Program-made: the position numbers and the translations under genes
Assembly: GCA_943846745.1 (NCBI GenBank)
Contig: OX044360.1
Span: 2,356,001 to 2,420,000, forward strand
DNA from: Opacimonas sp002292215
GTDB taxonomy: Bacteria; Pseudomonadota; Gammaproteobacteria; Enterobacterales; Alteromonadaceae
Reading direction: 5' to 3'
DNA: 64,000 nucleotides
Notes under the pieces: generated by a model
Database searches by the model: none
What the model was told of the DNA's origin: nothing
The model's input: only the letters and a program-made list of their open reading frames with translations
Shown here: piece by piece, positions 7,523 to 15,409 of the stretch
Layout: every line of letters starts with the position of its first letter
Position numbering within the stretch: position 1 is the stretch's first letter

Positions 7523-8784
7523 ATTTAACCGAATTAAAGAACAAGCCTATTTCTGAACTAGTTGCCCTAGCTGGTGAAATGGGATTAGAAAACCTTGCAC
7601 GTGCACGTAAACAAGACATTATTTTTTCCATCCTCAAAGCCCACGCTAAAAGTGGTGAAGATATCTTTGGTGAAGGTGTATTAGAAATTCTCCAAGATGG
7701 TTTTGGTTTTCTTCGTTCAGCAGATTCATCTTATCTTGCAGGTCCTGATGACATTTATGTTTCACCGAGTCAAATTCGACGGTTTAACTTGCGAACGGGT
7801 GATTCGATTTCTGGTAAGATCCGAACGCCAAAAGACTCAGAACGTTATTTTGCCCTATTAAAAATTCGTGAAGTCAACTTCGACAAACCAGAAAATTCTC
7901 GCAATAAAATCTTATTTGAAAACCTCACTCCACTTCACGCTAACGAGCGTTTACGTATGGAGCGTGGTAACGGCAGTACGGAAGACATTACAGCACGTTT
8001 ACTCGACCTTTGTTCACCTATCGGTAAAGGCCAGCGTGGCTTGTTAGTTGCGCCTCCTAAAGCGGGTAAAACATTATTACTGCAAAACATTGCGCAATCG
8101 ATTGCTGCTAATCACCCTGATTGTTTGTTAATGGTTTTACTGATTGATGAGCGTCCAGAAGAAGTGACCGAAATGCAACGCTTGGTACAAGGTGAAGTTA
8201 TTGCTTCGACCTTTGATGAGCCAGCGAGTCGTCACGTACAAGTTGCTGAGATGGTAATTGAAAAAGCCAAACGCTTGGTCGAACACAAAAAAGACGTTGT
8301 GATATTACTTGATTCAATTACACGTCTTGCGCGTGCATACAACACCGTTATTCCATCATCAGGAAAAGTCTTAACCGGTGGTGTTGATGCCAATGCATTA
8401 CACAAACCTAAGCGTTTCTTTGGTGCAGCAAGAAATGTTGAAGAAGGTGGTAGCTTAACAATTATTGCAACAGCGTTGGTTGATACCGGTTCTAAAATGG
8501 ATGAAGTTATCTATGAAGAATTTAAAGGTACAGGTAACATGGAATTGCATCTTAATCGTAAGATTGCTGAAAAACGTGTTTTCCCAGCCATGGACTTTAA
8601 CCGTTCTGGTACGCGTCGAGAAGAATTACTAACGAGTAAAGAAGAATTACAAAAAATGTGGATCTTACGTAAGATTGTGCATGAAATGCCAGAAATAGAT
8701 GCCATAGAATTCTTAATTAGCCGATTATCGATGACTAAAACCAACGATGAGTTCTTTGATGCGATGAAACGCCAACGAAGTTAA
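7519..8784 (+). CDS. rho: Transcription termination factor Rho
   Basis: Hexameric RNA-dependent ATPase that ends untranslated transcripts. The start at 7519 gives MNLTELKNKPISELVALAGE, nearly identical to E. coli Rho, although the frame stays open 31 codons upstream. Domains: N-terminal Rho_N helices, an RNA-binding cold-shock-like fold (GFGFLRSADSSYL), and a RecA-like ATPase with Walker A APPKAGKT, VLLIDERPEEVTEM and the Q/R loops near FDEPASRHVQVAE. The 421 residues compare with 419 in E. coli. It sits behind trxA as in other gammaproteobacteria and is closed by its own terminator. Confidence 0.98.
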   Translation: MNLTELKNKPISELVALAGEMGLENLARARKQDIIFSILKAHAKSGEDIFGEGVLEILQDGFGFLRSADSSYLAGPDDIYVSPSQIRRFNLRTGDSISGKIRTPKDSERYFALLKIREVNFDKPENSRNKILFENLTPLHANERLRMERGNGSTEDITARLLDLCSPIGKGQRGLLVAPPKAGKTLLLQNIAQSIAANHPDCLLMVLLIDERPEEVTEMQRLVQGEVIASTFDEPASRHVQVAEMVIEKAKRLVEHKKDVVILLDSITRLARAYNTVIPSSGKVLTGGVDANALHKPKRFFGAARNVEEGGSLTIIATALVDTGSKMDEVIYEEFKGTGNMELHLNRKIAEKRVFPAMDFNRSGTRREELLTSKEELQKMWILRKIVHEMPEIDAIEFLISRLSMTKTNDEFFDAMKRQRS

Positions 8785-8845
8785 GGTTAAGCATGATTAT
8801 TGCGTGAAGGGTTGATCTCATCTATTCATGCATAACACATAATAT

Positions 8846-8883
8846 AAAGCCATGTCCTTAATCAGGTAACATGGCTTTTTTTT
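8846..8883 (+). terminator. Intrinsic terminator after rho
   Basis: AAAGCCATGT, a 13-base loop, then ACATGGCTTT followed by more T residues: a perfect 10-bp stem with an A-tract before and a T-tract after, about 60 bp past the rho stop. Confidence 0.85.
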
Positions 8884-8958
8884 GCCTGTATTCTTTCTAT
8901 ATTTGTTTGTGTTATGGTGTAGATATAATGAATTTATAATTTTATTCAAGGAGCTACA

Positions 8959-10305
8959 ATGAAGCTATCCAAGTTATCTCGCAGCATTGGCATTGTATTA
9001 GGTATGACAGCGTTATTTGCGACTGCGCCGAATTTACAGGCTAAGCCTGAACCTAGTGTAGTTACCGATAAAGTCAGTGCTATGGAAGAACAAGTTATTC
9101 AATGGCGTCATCATTTTCATGCTAACCCTGAGCTGTCAAATCGAGAATTTGAAACGGCGGCGTATATTGCTAAGTATCTCACGAGCTTAGGCTTACAAGT
9201 GCAAACTGGCGTCGCTAAAACAGGTGTAGTTGGTTTGTTAGACACAGGTAAACCAGGCCCTGTGGTTGCATTACGAGCCGATATTGATGGACTGCCGGTA
9301 TTGGAAGATAATGATTTACCGTATAAATCGACTAAACGAGGGATGTTTAACGGTAAAGATGTACCTGTAATGCATGCTTGTGGGCATGATACGCATATAG
9401 CTATGCTGATGGGGGCCGCTAAAATTCTTACGGATATGCAAGATGAGCTAGTCGGTCAAGTTAAATTTATTTTTCAGCCCGCTGAAGAAGGATCGCCTGA
9501 AGGTGAAGTAGGTGGTGCAGAAATCATGGTTCAAGAAGGCGTACTGAAAAACCCTGATGTCGATGCGATTTTTGGTTTACATATTTCGGCAGCTGAACCT
9601 GTCGGTACTGTATTGTGGCGCGAAGGTGGCATTATGGCTGCTGTTGACCCGTTTAAAATTGTCATTAAAGGCAAGCAAGCTCACGGCGCTTACCCTTGGT
9701 TGAGTGTCGATCCTATTACGACAGCAGCGCAAACTATAATGAGCCTACAAACTATTGTGAGTCGTGAATTGCGTTTGTTAGATGATGCCGCGGTGATTAC
9801 GATTGGCGCGATCAATGGCGGTAATCGCTCTAACATTATCCCAAATGAAGTAGAGCTTATCGGTACAATCAGAACATTAAATGAAACGGCACGTGATCAT
9901 ATCTATGAAGCCCTTCCTCGTAAGGTAAATGCGATAGCTGAGAGCATGCGTGCCACAGCTGAGATCACTTTACCGCTAGATTATTATTATCCCATTACGT
10001 TTAATGATCATGATTTAATGAAGCAAGTCGTACCGACATTAAATCGTACTGCCGGAGATGAAAATGTGATTTATTCTAAGCCAGTCACCGGTGCTGAAGA
10101 TTTTTCTTTTTTCCAAAAAGAAATCCCTGGTGTATATTTGTGGATCGGTGGTCGTTCAGTTGACACAGCTCCCGAAGATGCGCCAGCACACCACACTCCA
10201 GAATTTGTGGTGGATGACAAAGGGATGAAATTAGGCGTGAAATTATTAACCAACTTAACAATTGATACGTTATTTCACGATGCAAATTCCAAGAACGACA
10301 AATGA
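8959..10305 (+). CDS. Secreted M20-family amidohydrolase / peptidase
   Basis: A dimetal hydrolase of the M20D group (hippurate hydrolase, IAA-amino-acid hydrolase and N-acyl-aminoacyl carboxypeptidase types). The N-terminus, up to about residue 29, is a signal peptide likely cut after LQA, so the protein should be periplasmic. Motifs: ALRADIDGLPV, MHACGHDTHIAML (metal ligands Cys/His), FQPAEEGS (catalytic Glu and metal Glu), GKQAHGAYP in the lid domain, and TGAEDFSFF near the end. AAGGAG lies just before the ATG. It has its own transcription unit after the rho terminator and is convergent with a LysR gene. The acyl-amino-acid substrate cannot be named. Confidence 0.88.
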   Translation: MKLSKLSRSIGIVLGMTALFATAPNLQAKPEPSVVTDKVSAMEEQVIQWRHHFHANPELSNREFETAAYIAKYLTSLGLQVQTGVAKTGVVGLLDTGKPGPVVALRADIDGLPVLEDNDLPYKSTKRGMFNGKDVPVMHACGHDTHIAMLMGAAKILTDMQDELVGQVKFIFQPAEEGSPEGEVGGAEIMVQEGVLKNPDVDAIFGLHISAAEPVGTVLWREGGIMAAVDPFKIVIKGKQAHGAYPWLSVDPITTAAQTIMSLQTIVSRELRLLDDAAVITIGAINGGNRSNIIPNEVELIGTIRTLNETARDHIYEALPRKVNAIAESMRATAEITLPLDYYYPITFNDHDLMKQVVPTLNRTAGDENVIYSKPVTGAEDFSFFQKEIPGVYLWIGGRSVDTAPEDAPAHHTPEFVVDDKGMKLGVKLLTNLTIDTLFHDANSKNDK

Positions 10306-10330
10306 TGGCAGTATGGCAATGCCAATACAG

Positions 10331-11227
10331 TTAATACACTGAAGTTAGACGACCGTGATTACCTAAGTGATATTTGAATTTATCGCTAGAAACGGATTGT
10401 TGTCTATTCTTCAGTGTTACTGTATACAATTGATTGATAATTGGAAAATCAACGACATTAAGCTCTTTTATTCCGCCCATTGCAGATTGGTTTAGGGTAT
10501 GTTGAGATAATACCGCGATACCTAACCCTGAGGCGACGGCCAAATGAATCGCTTCGTTACTTTCTATAAGCATAATATTGGAGAGTTTAATTTGGTGTTG
10601 CTGACAATATTTGACTAGCACTTGATGCGTTGCCGAACCTGGTTCTCGCACCAAAAATTTCTGATGTTGTAAATCTTTCAGGTGACAATGATTTGGGCCA
10701 CTGTATTCTTGTGGTGCAATGACGGTCAAATGGTTTTCCATAAAAGCAGTAGCGATAATATTTTGCATTGTTGGTACTTCAGAAAAAATGTACAAATCAT
10801 CTTTATTATCTTGTAAACGCTGAGAGATCTGTTCCGTATTACCGACTTTTAATTGCACGTTGATATCTGGATTTTCGATACAAAATGGTTTTAAAATTGG
10901 GGGGATTAAGTATTTTGCGGTGGTGACTACTGCCAATTTAAACCCACCATGATGTTGTGCTTTGAGGCTCTCAATATGAGTACTCAAATTTAATTTAGAG
11001 CGCATAATGTCGTTAGCACATTGATATACAGCATTACCTGCATCCGTCAAGCGAACGGTTCCTTGATGAGTTTCAAGCAATGTCACTCCGCATATTTCAG
11101 TCAATTTTTTTAATTGTAATGATACGGTGGGTTGCGACAGTTGTAACGCCACAGAGGCAGCAGTAATCGACCCTGATTCAACAATTTGCTTGAAAACTTC
11201 TAATAATCTAAATGTTAATGCATTCAT
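10331..11227 (-). CDS. LysR-family transcriptional regulator
   Basis: A 298-residue regulator with an N-terminal winged helix-turn-helix (ITAASVALQLSQPTVSLQLKKL, roughly residues 18-40) and a C-terminal periplasmic-binding-like effector domain containing LAVVTTAKYLIPP and the loop SGLGIAVLSQHTL. The HTH and length are standard. It points away from purE and converges with the M20 hydrolase. LysR proteins often control the divergent neighbour, which here is purE, but a housekeeping purine gene is an unlikely target. The effector is unknown; CbbR/CysB-like members have a similar start. Confidence 0.9.
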   Translation of the reverse strand: MNALTFRLLEVFKQIVESGSITAASVALQLSQPTVSLQLKKLTEICGVTLLETHQGTVRLTDAGNAVYQCANDIMRSKLNLSTHIESLKAQHHGGFKLAVVTTAKYLIPPILKPFCIENPDINVQLKVGNTEQISQRLQDNKDDLYIFSEVPTMQNIIATAFMENHLTVIAPQEYSGPNHCHLKDLQHQKFLVREPGSATHQVLVKYCQQHQIKLSNIMLIESNEAIHLAVASGLGIAVLSQHTLNQSAMGGIKELNVVDFPIINQLYTVTLKNRQQSVSSDKFKYHLGNHGRLTSVY

Positions 11228-11341
11228 ATCGCCACTATATATTGCTGTATAAAAAGTAAATACTTACGCTGTCAAAAGTATCAATTAGATATAAAATTAT
11301 TTGCCGTGCCAAAACGGTATTTCATTATAGGTAAATTAAGG

Positions 11342-11347
11342 TATAAT
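11342..11347 (+). promoter_or_regulatory. Candidate -10 box for purEK
   Basis: A perfect TATAAT about 60 bp before the purE ATG. The best -35-like hexamers (TTTCAT or TTCATT near 11320-11326) are weak, with 15-16 bp spacing. No convincing PurR palindrome was seen in the gap. Confidence 0.3.
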
Positions 11348-11408
11348 TAGGCGTTTCCACCACGTATATTACCGAATATGTCGGTTATGTGTAAACAGAG
11401 AGAGTAAG

Positions 11409-11894
11409 ATGGCAAAAGTTGCAATCGTAATGGGGTCTACGTCTGATTGGCCTACAATGAAACTATCGGCTGAAATGCTGCAACATTTAGGTGTTGAGTA
11501 CCATGCACAAGTTGTATCCGCACATCGCACCCCAGATTTGCTGACTTCGTTTGCTCAAACAGCACATACCGAAGGCTATAGTGTCATTATCGCTGGTGCT
11601 GGCGGTGCAGCGCATCTTCCTGGCATGATTGCCGCTCATACGCATATTCCTGTATTAGGTTGTCCAGTTCGTTCCAGTCAACTCAATGGCATTGATTCGT
11701 TATTATCGATAGTGCAGATGCCTAAAGGTGTTGCAGTCGGTACGTTAGCGATTGGTGAGGCCGGTGCAGCTAATGCGGGCTTGCTAGCTGCGCAAATCGT
11801 TGGCTTGCAAGAGCCTGCTGTTGCTCAAGCTATTATTGATTTTCGTAAAAAACAAACCGACACTGTGTTAAGTAACGGTCAACTAGAGTTATAA
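11409..11894 (+). CDS. purE: N5-carboxyaminoimidazole ribonucleotide mutase
   Basis: Class I PurE, which moves the carboxyl group of N5-CAIR to give CAIR in purine synthesis. The N-terminal phosphate-binding segment IVMGSTSDWPTMKLSAE and the active-site VSAHRTPD and GAGGAAHLPGM are intact. The 161 residues match the family. AGAGAG precedes the ATG. purK follows 4 bp after the stop, forming the usual purEK pair. The two act in sequence, PurK making the N5-CAIR that PurE uses. Confidence 0.97.
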   Translation: MAKVAIVMGSTSDWPTMKLSAEMLQHLGVEYHAQVVSAHRTPDLLTSFAQTAHTEGYSVIIAGAGGAAHLPGMIAAHTHIPVLGCPVRSSQLNGIDSLLSIVQMPKGVAVGTLAIGEAGAANAGLLAAQIVGLQEPAVAQAIIDFRKKQTDTVLSNGQLEL

Positions 11895-11898
11895 ATTA

Positions 11899-13041
11899 AT
11901 GAATGTTCTTGTCTATGGTTCAGGCCAACTTGCACGAATGATGTATTTAGCGGGTAGCCCCTTAAATATCAATGTACAAGCCGTTGATGTTGCATCAAAA
12001 AAAATCGTTAATCCGGTGACTAAGCGCAGTTTAAAATTAAGTTTAGATACTGCGATTGAAAACGCTGATGTGCTCACCGTTGAGTTTGAACATGTTCCTG
12101 AACTGTTATTAGAACAAGCGGAGCAGTCCGGTAAGTTATTGCCAAATATGCGTTCAATATTAGTCGGGGCTGATCGCGTTCGCGAAAAACAGCTTCTCGC
12201 ACTTGCGGGGATCCCTAACTGTGAACACGAAATTATCACTGATATAGCTCAACTTAGTGGTATTACTGACCGCCTTGGCGATAAGATCATCTTTAAATCC
12301 AGCCGAGATGGCTATGACGGTTATGGCCAGTGGCGTATTAGCAATGCCGATGGTTTGACTGATTTAGCCGAAGTATTTAGTCATTTAGACTTGGTTAAAG
12401 TCCCTATCGTAGCCGAAACAATGTGTCCCTTTGACCGTGAATTATCGTTAGTCGGTACAATCGGTAAAGACGGTAATATCGCATTGTATCCATTGGCACA
12501 AAATACACATTTTGAAGGTCAGTTACATGTGTCTATTGCCCCCGCGCCGGAGCTTTCAGACACTGTTATTGCAAAAGCTGAGAGCATTTTTAAGACCTTA
12601 GCGAAACAAATGGAATATGTTGGCACGTTAGCTGTCGAATTATTTCAAGTTGGTGATGAATTACTTGTTAACGAGCTCGCTCCTCGTGTTCATAATTCAG
12701 GGCATTGGTCGATGCAAGGTGCTGATACTTGTCAATTTGAAAATCATTTACGCGCCATATGTGGGTTGCCTTTGGGTGATTCACATGCACAAAAAATCAG
12801 TGCGATGGTCAACATCATTGGTGTCAGTTCGTTTTCTAAAAATCTGATTGGGATTCCGGGTGTTCATTTGCATTGGTATGGCAAAGAAGTACGTGAAAAA
12901 CGTAAAATGGGCCATATTAATGTGACTGCCGATAGTTATGCTCAATTAGCAACTAAGTTTGAGCAGTTATCCGAGTTTTTACCGATGCAGTATTTCCCAC
13001 GTTTGCTAACTCAAGCCAATAAGTTAGCTAAACAATCATAA
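11899..13041 (+). CDS. purK: N5-carboxyaminoimidazole ribonucleotide synthase
   Basis: ATP-grasp enzyme that carboxylates AIR with bicarbonate. It begins MNVLVYGSGQLARMMYLAG, the family start, and contains VEFEHVP, KSSRDGYDGYGQW (ATP-binding loop) and VNELAPRVHNSGHW, the C-terminal metal-binding motif of the ATP-grasp domain. The 380 residues compare with 355 in E. coli. With purE 4 bp upstream, translation is probably coupled. A copper-chaperone-like lipoprotein follows 32 bp later on the same strand. Confidence 0.96.
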   Translation: MNVLVYGSGQLARMMYLAGSPLNINVQAVDVASKKIVNPVTKRSLKLSLDTAIENADVLTVEFEHVPELLLEQAEQSGKLLPNMRSILVGADRVREKQLLALAGIPNCEHEIITDIAQLSGITDRLGDKIIFKSSRDGYDGYGQWRISNADGLTDLAEVFSHLDLVKVPIVAETMCPFDRELSLVGTIGKDGNIALYPLAQNTHFEGQLHVSIAPAPELSDTVIAKAESIFKTLAKQMEYVGTLAVELFQVGDELLVNELAPRVHNSGHWSMQGADTCQFENHLRAICGLPLGDSHAQKISAMVNIIGVSSFSKNLIGIPGVHLHWYGKEVREKRKMGHINVTADSYAQLATKFEQLSEFLPMQYFPRLLTQANKLAKQS

Positions 13042-13073
13042 TTTTTGATTTTGTGAATTTAAGGAGACACTTG

Positions 13074-13535
13074 ATGTTACGTATAGTGTTAGTAGTGAGT
13101 GCTTTATTATTAGCAGTATTAGGGTGTGCACCTGTTGCACCTTCTACCATTCAGGTTACGGACAGTAAAATCCGTGCGGCATTTACGCAAGCGACGACTG
13201 GCGCTGCGTACATGACTATTACCAATCATACCGATATTGACGACCGACTCATGTCGGTATCTGCGCTAACTTATATTGCGCGTGACATTCAAATTCATAC
13301 CATGCTTATGGAAGATGACATGATGATTATGCAACAAGTGACTGACGGCGTTGCCTTACCGGCTGGTGGTGAAGTTGTATTTGGTCCGGGTGGTTTTCAC
13401 ATTATGTTTATAGGATTACAAACGGCATTGGATGAAGGTAAACACATTGCGTTAACGCTCAATTTTGCCAATGCGCCTGCACAAACGGTCAATTTTCCTG
13501 TGGTCGCTATGCATACCAATAGCATGCCCCACTAA
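13074..13535 (+). CDS. PCuAC-type periplasmic copper chaperone lipoprotein
   Basis: Member of the PCuA(C)/DUF461 family, which binds Cu(I) outside the cytoplasm and delivers it to cuproenzymes such as cytochrome oxidase. The metal-site pattern is visible: HTMLMEDDMMIMQQV followed by FGPGGFHIMFIGL (H-M ... H-x-M). I start at ATG 13074, which lies 7 bp after AAGGAG; the in-frame GTG at 13053 is upstream of that site. The resulting 153-residue protein starts MLRIVLVVSALLLAVLGC, a lipoprotein signal with the lipid-accepting Cys in VLGC. It follows purK, with no obvious functional link. Confidence 0.87.
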   Translation: MLRIVLVVSALLLAVLGCAPVAPSTIQVTDSKIRAAFTQATTGAAYMTITNHTDIDDRLMSVSALTYIARDIQIHTMLMEDDMMIMQQVTDGVALPAGGEVVFGPGGFHIMFIGLQTALDEGKHIALTLNFANAPAQTVNFPVVAMHTNSMPH

Positions 13536-13593
13536 ACTTTTTTGCTAACCAAAACGCATCATTAACTTATTCTTTGGTTTGTTAGGACTAATT

Positions 13594-14685
13594 ATGAATT
13601 CAATTACTTTATCAACCCGAAGTGTCGTCAACACTATATCTGCTTTGTTGTTGTGTATTTGTTTACCGTTAGGTGCGCAAACAGTTATTTCGCAACAGAC
13701 GATCGCCACAGATTTAGCGAATCCTTGGTCAATTGCATTACTCCCAAATAATGAATTTTTGGTGACAGAACGCCCTGGTCACATTGCTAGGATTTCAGCG
13801 GCTGGCACTGTCACGAGGTTATCGGGCTTACCGGATGTAGTGGCTGAGCGGCAAGGTGGTGTATTAGGTATTGTGTTAGATCCCAATTTCGCAACAAATC
13901 AAACACTATACGTTTGTTTGGTAGGCGCTGATAGTGAGGGTAATACCGGCTCGGAAGTGTACAAAGCGACATTAGCAACCTCTAGTTTGACCAATGTCAC
14001 TCAGATATTTGCAGCTCATCCAAAGATAAAATCAGGTTTTCATTTTGGTTGTCGTTTAGCGTTTGCCAATGACGGTGCATTGTTTATTACCTTAGGTGAC
14101 CGTAATTCAGGAAAGGATCAAACCCAATCCTTAGACAACCATTACGGTAAAATTATTCGTGTGCAAAGCGATGGGTCGCCACATCCGAAAAACGCATTTT
14201 TAGATAGTGCTGTACCTGAAGTCTATTCTATTGGTCATCGTAATGTACAAGGTATTGCATTACATCCTAAGCTGAATGTTATGTGGGCGCATGAACATGG
14301 GCCTAAAGGCGGTGACGAACTCAATACACTCAAAGCGGGTGCGAATTATGGTTGGCCAACTATCACTTATGGCATCAATTATAATGGGGATATTATTTCG
14401 GATAAAACTGAGTCGCCAGGATTGGAACAGCCATTAACCTATTGGGTGCCTTCAATTGCTCCTAGCGGCATGGCGTTTTATAAAGATGACTTGTTAGTGG
14501 GCTCATTAAAGTTTAGACATCTGCGTTACTTAACGTTGCAAGACAACCAAGTCGTGCGTCAAACTGAGTTGCTGAGCGATTTAGACGCACGTATTCGTGA
14601 TGTGGCTGTTGGTACTGATAATACGGTTTATGTGGTGACTGATGAGCCTAAAGGCCGACTCATAGCGCTGCAGCTGCAACCGTAA
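13594..14685 (+). CDS. PQQ-dependent soluble aldose-sugar dehydrogenase-like protein
   Basis: Six-bladed beta-propeller protein of the Asd/YliI and GDH-B family, which oxidises aldose sugars with PQQ in the periplasm. Family segments include NPWSIALLPNNEFLVTERPG, QGGVLGIVLDP, FGCRLAFANDGALFITLGD, GHRNVQGIALHP and HEHGPKGGDELN. The start at 13594 follows TTAGGACTA; a TTG at 13579 is in frame but has no ribosome site. The signal peptide ends near LPLGAQ. The 363-residue length is normal. It overlaps the end of convergent rluA by 26 bp. Without a PQQ synthesis operon in view, cofactor use is assumed from the family. Confidence 0.86.
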   Translation: MNSITLSTRSVVNTISALLLCICLPLGAQTVISQQTIATDLANPWSIALLPNNEFLVTERPGHIARISAAGTVTRLSGLPDVVAERQGGVLGIVLDPNFATNQTLYVCLVGADSEGNTGSEVYKATLATSSLTNVTQIFAAHPKIKSGFHFGCRLAFANDGALFITLGDRNSGKDQTQSLDNHYGKIIRVQSDGSPHPKNAFLDSAVPEVYSIGHRNVQGIALHPKLNVMWAHEHGPKGGDELNTLKAGANYGWPTITYGINYNGDIISDKTESPGLEQPLTYWVPSIAPSGMAFYKDDLLVGSLKFRHLRYLTLQDNQVVRQTELLSDLDARIRDVAVGTDNTVYVVTDEPKGRLIALQLQP

Positions 14686-15355
14686 TAGTTGGCTCAGTAA
14701 CAAATGGATGTGGGATAGCGAACTGCATCCACTTTTCACTTGTTGGATGATAAAACCCCAATTCTGCGGCGTGTAACCACAAACGTTCAATCCCAATACG
14801 TGTATCAGGATCAGTGTACAAGCGGTCTCCTAATATTGGATGGCCAATCGATAACATATGCACCCGTAGCTGATGTGAGCGGCCTGTGACAGGATGCAGT
14901 TCAACCAGTGTCGTATGCTCATCTACCGAAATTACCTTGTAGCGTGTTAAGCTTGCTTTACCGGTTTCATGACAGACTTTTTGTTTTGGACGGTTAGGCC
15001 AATCAACAATTAATGGTGCGGTTATCTCGCCTTCTGTACTCTCCATTTTCCCTAGTACTCGTGCAAAATATCGCTTTTGTGTTTTTCTTTGAGCAAACTG
15101 ATCGCTAAGATGCTGATTAGCTGGCTTATGCATCGCCATAACAATAATACCGGATGTCGCCATATCAAGGCGGTGTACAATCCGTGCGAGAGGATATACA
15201 TCCGTCACGCGTTTTTGTAAGCTATCTTGATGATTATCCGCACGTCCACGAACACTAAGCAATCCTGCGGCTTTAGCTAACACAATGACGTCTTCATCTT
15301 GATATAAGATATCTAAAAACGGAACCATAGGAGGTTGATAATTTAGTATAGCCAT
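14660..15355 (-). CDS. rluA: Dual-specificity 23S rRNA/tRNA pseudouridine synthase RluA
   Basis: Makes pseudouridine at 23S rRNA 746 and tRNA position 32 in E. coli. The catalytic Asp is in RIVHRLDMATSGIIVMAM. The segment DWPNRPKQKVCHETGKAS and TGRSHQLRVHMLSIGHPILG track E. coli RluA closely. The 231 residues compare with 219 in E. coli, and there is no S4 domain, which fits RluA rather than RluC or RluD. It lies 54 bp downstream of rapA on the same strand, the same pairing as in E. coli. Confidence 0.95.
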   Translation of the reverse strand: MAILNYQPPMVPFLDILYQDEDVIVLAKAAGLLSVRGRADNHQDSLQKRVTDVYPLARIVHRLDMATSGIIVMAMHKPANQHLSDQFAQRKTQKRYFARVLGKMESTEGEITAPLIVDWPNRPKQKVCHETGKASLTRYKVISVDEHTTLVELHPVTGRSHQLRVHMLSIGHPILGDRLYTDPDTRIGIERLWLHAAELGFYHPTSEKWMQFAIPHPFVTEPTITVAAAAL

Positions 15356-15409
15356 TGTGTTAGTTTCACCTGTTTCGCCACGTTATTTGTTAGCATTAGA
15401 TCGTAACGA

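Noticed and set aside
13540..13590. Imperfect stem around CTAACCAAA and TTTGGTTTGTTAG before the sugar dehydrogenase gene
   Set aside because: Only 7 bp pair cleanly, the loop is long and no T-tract follows.
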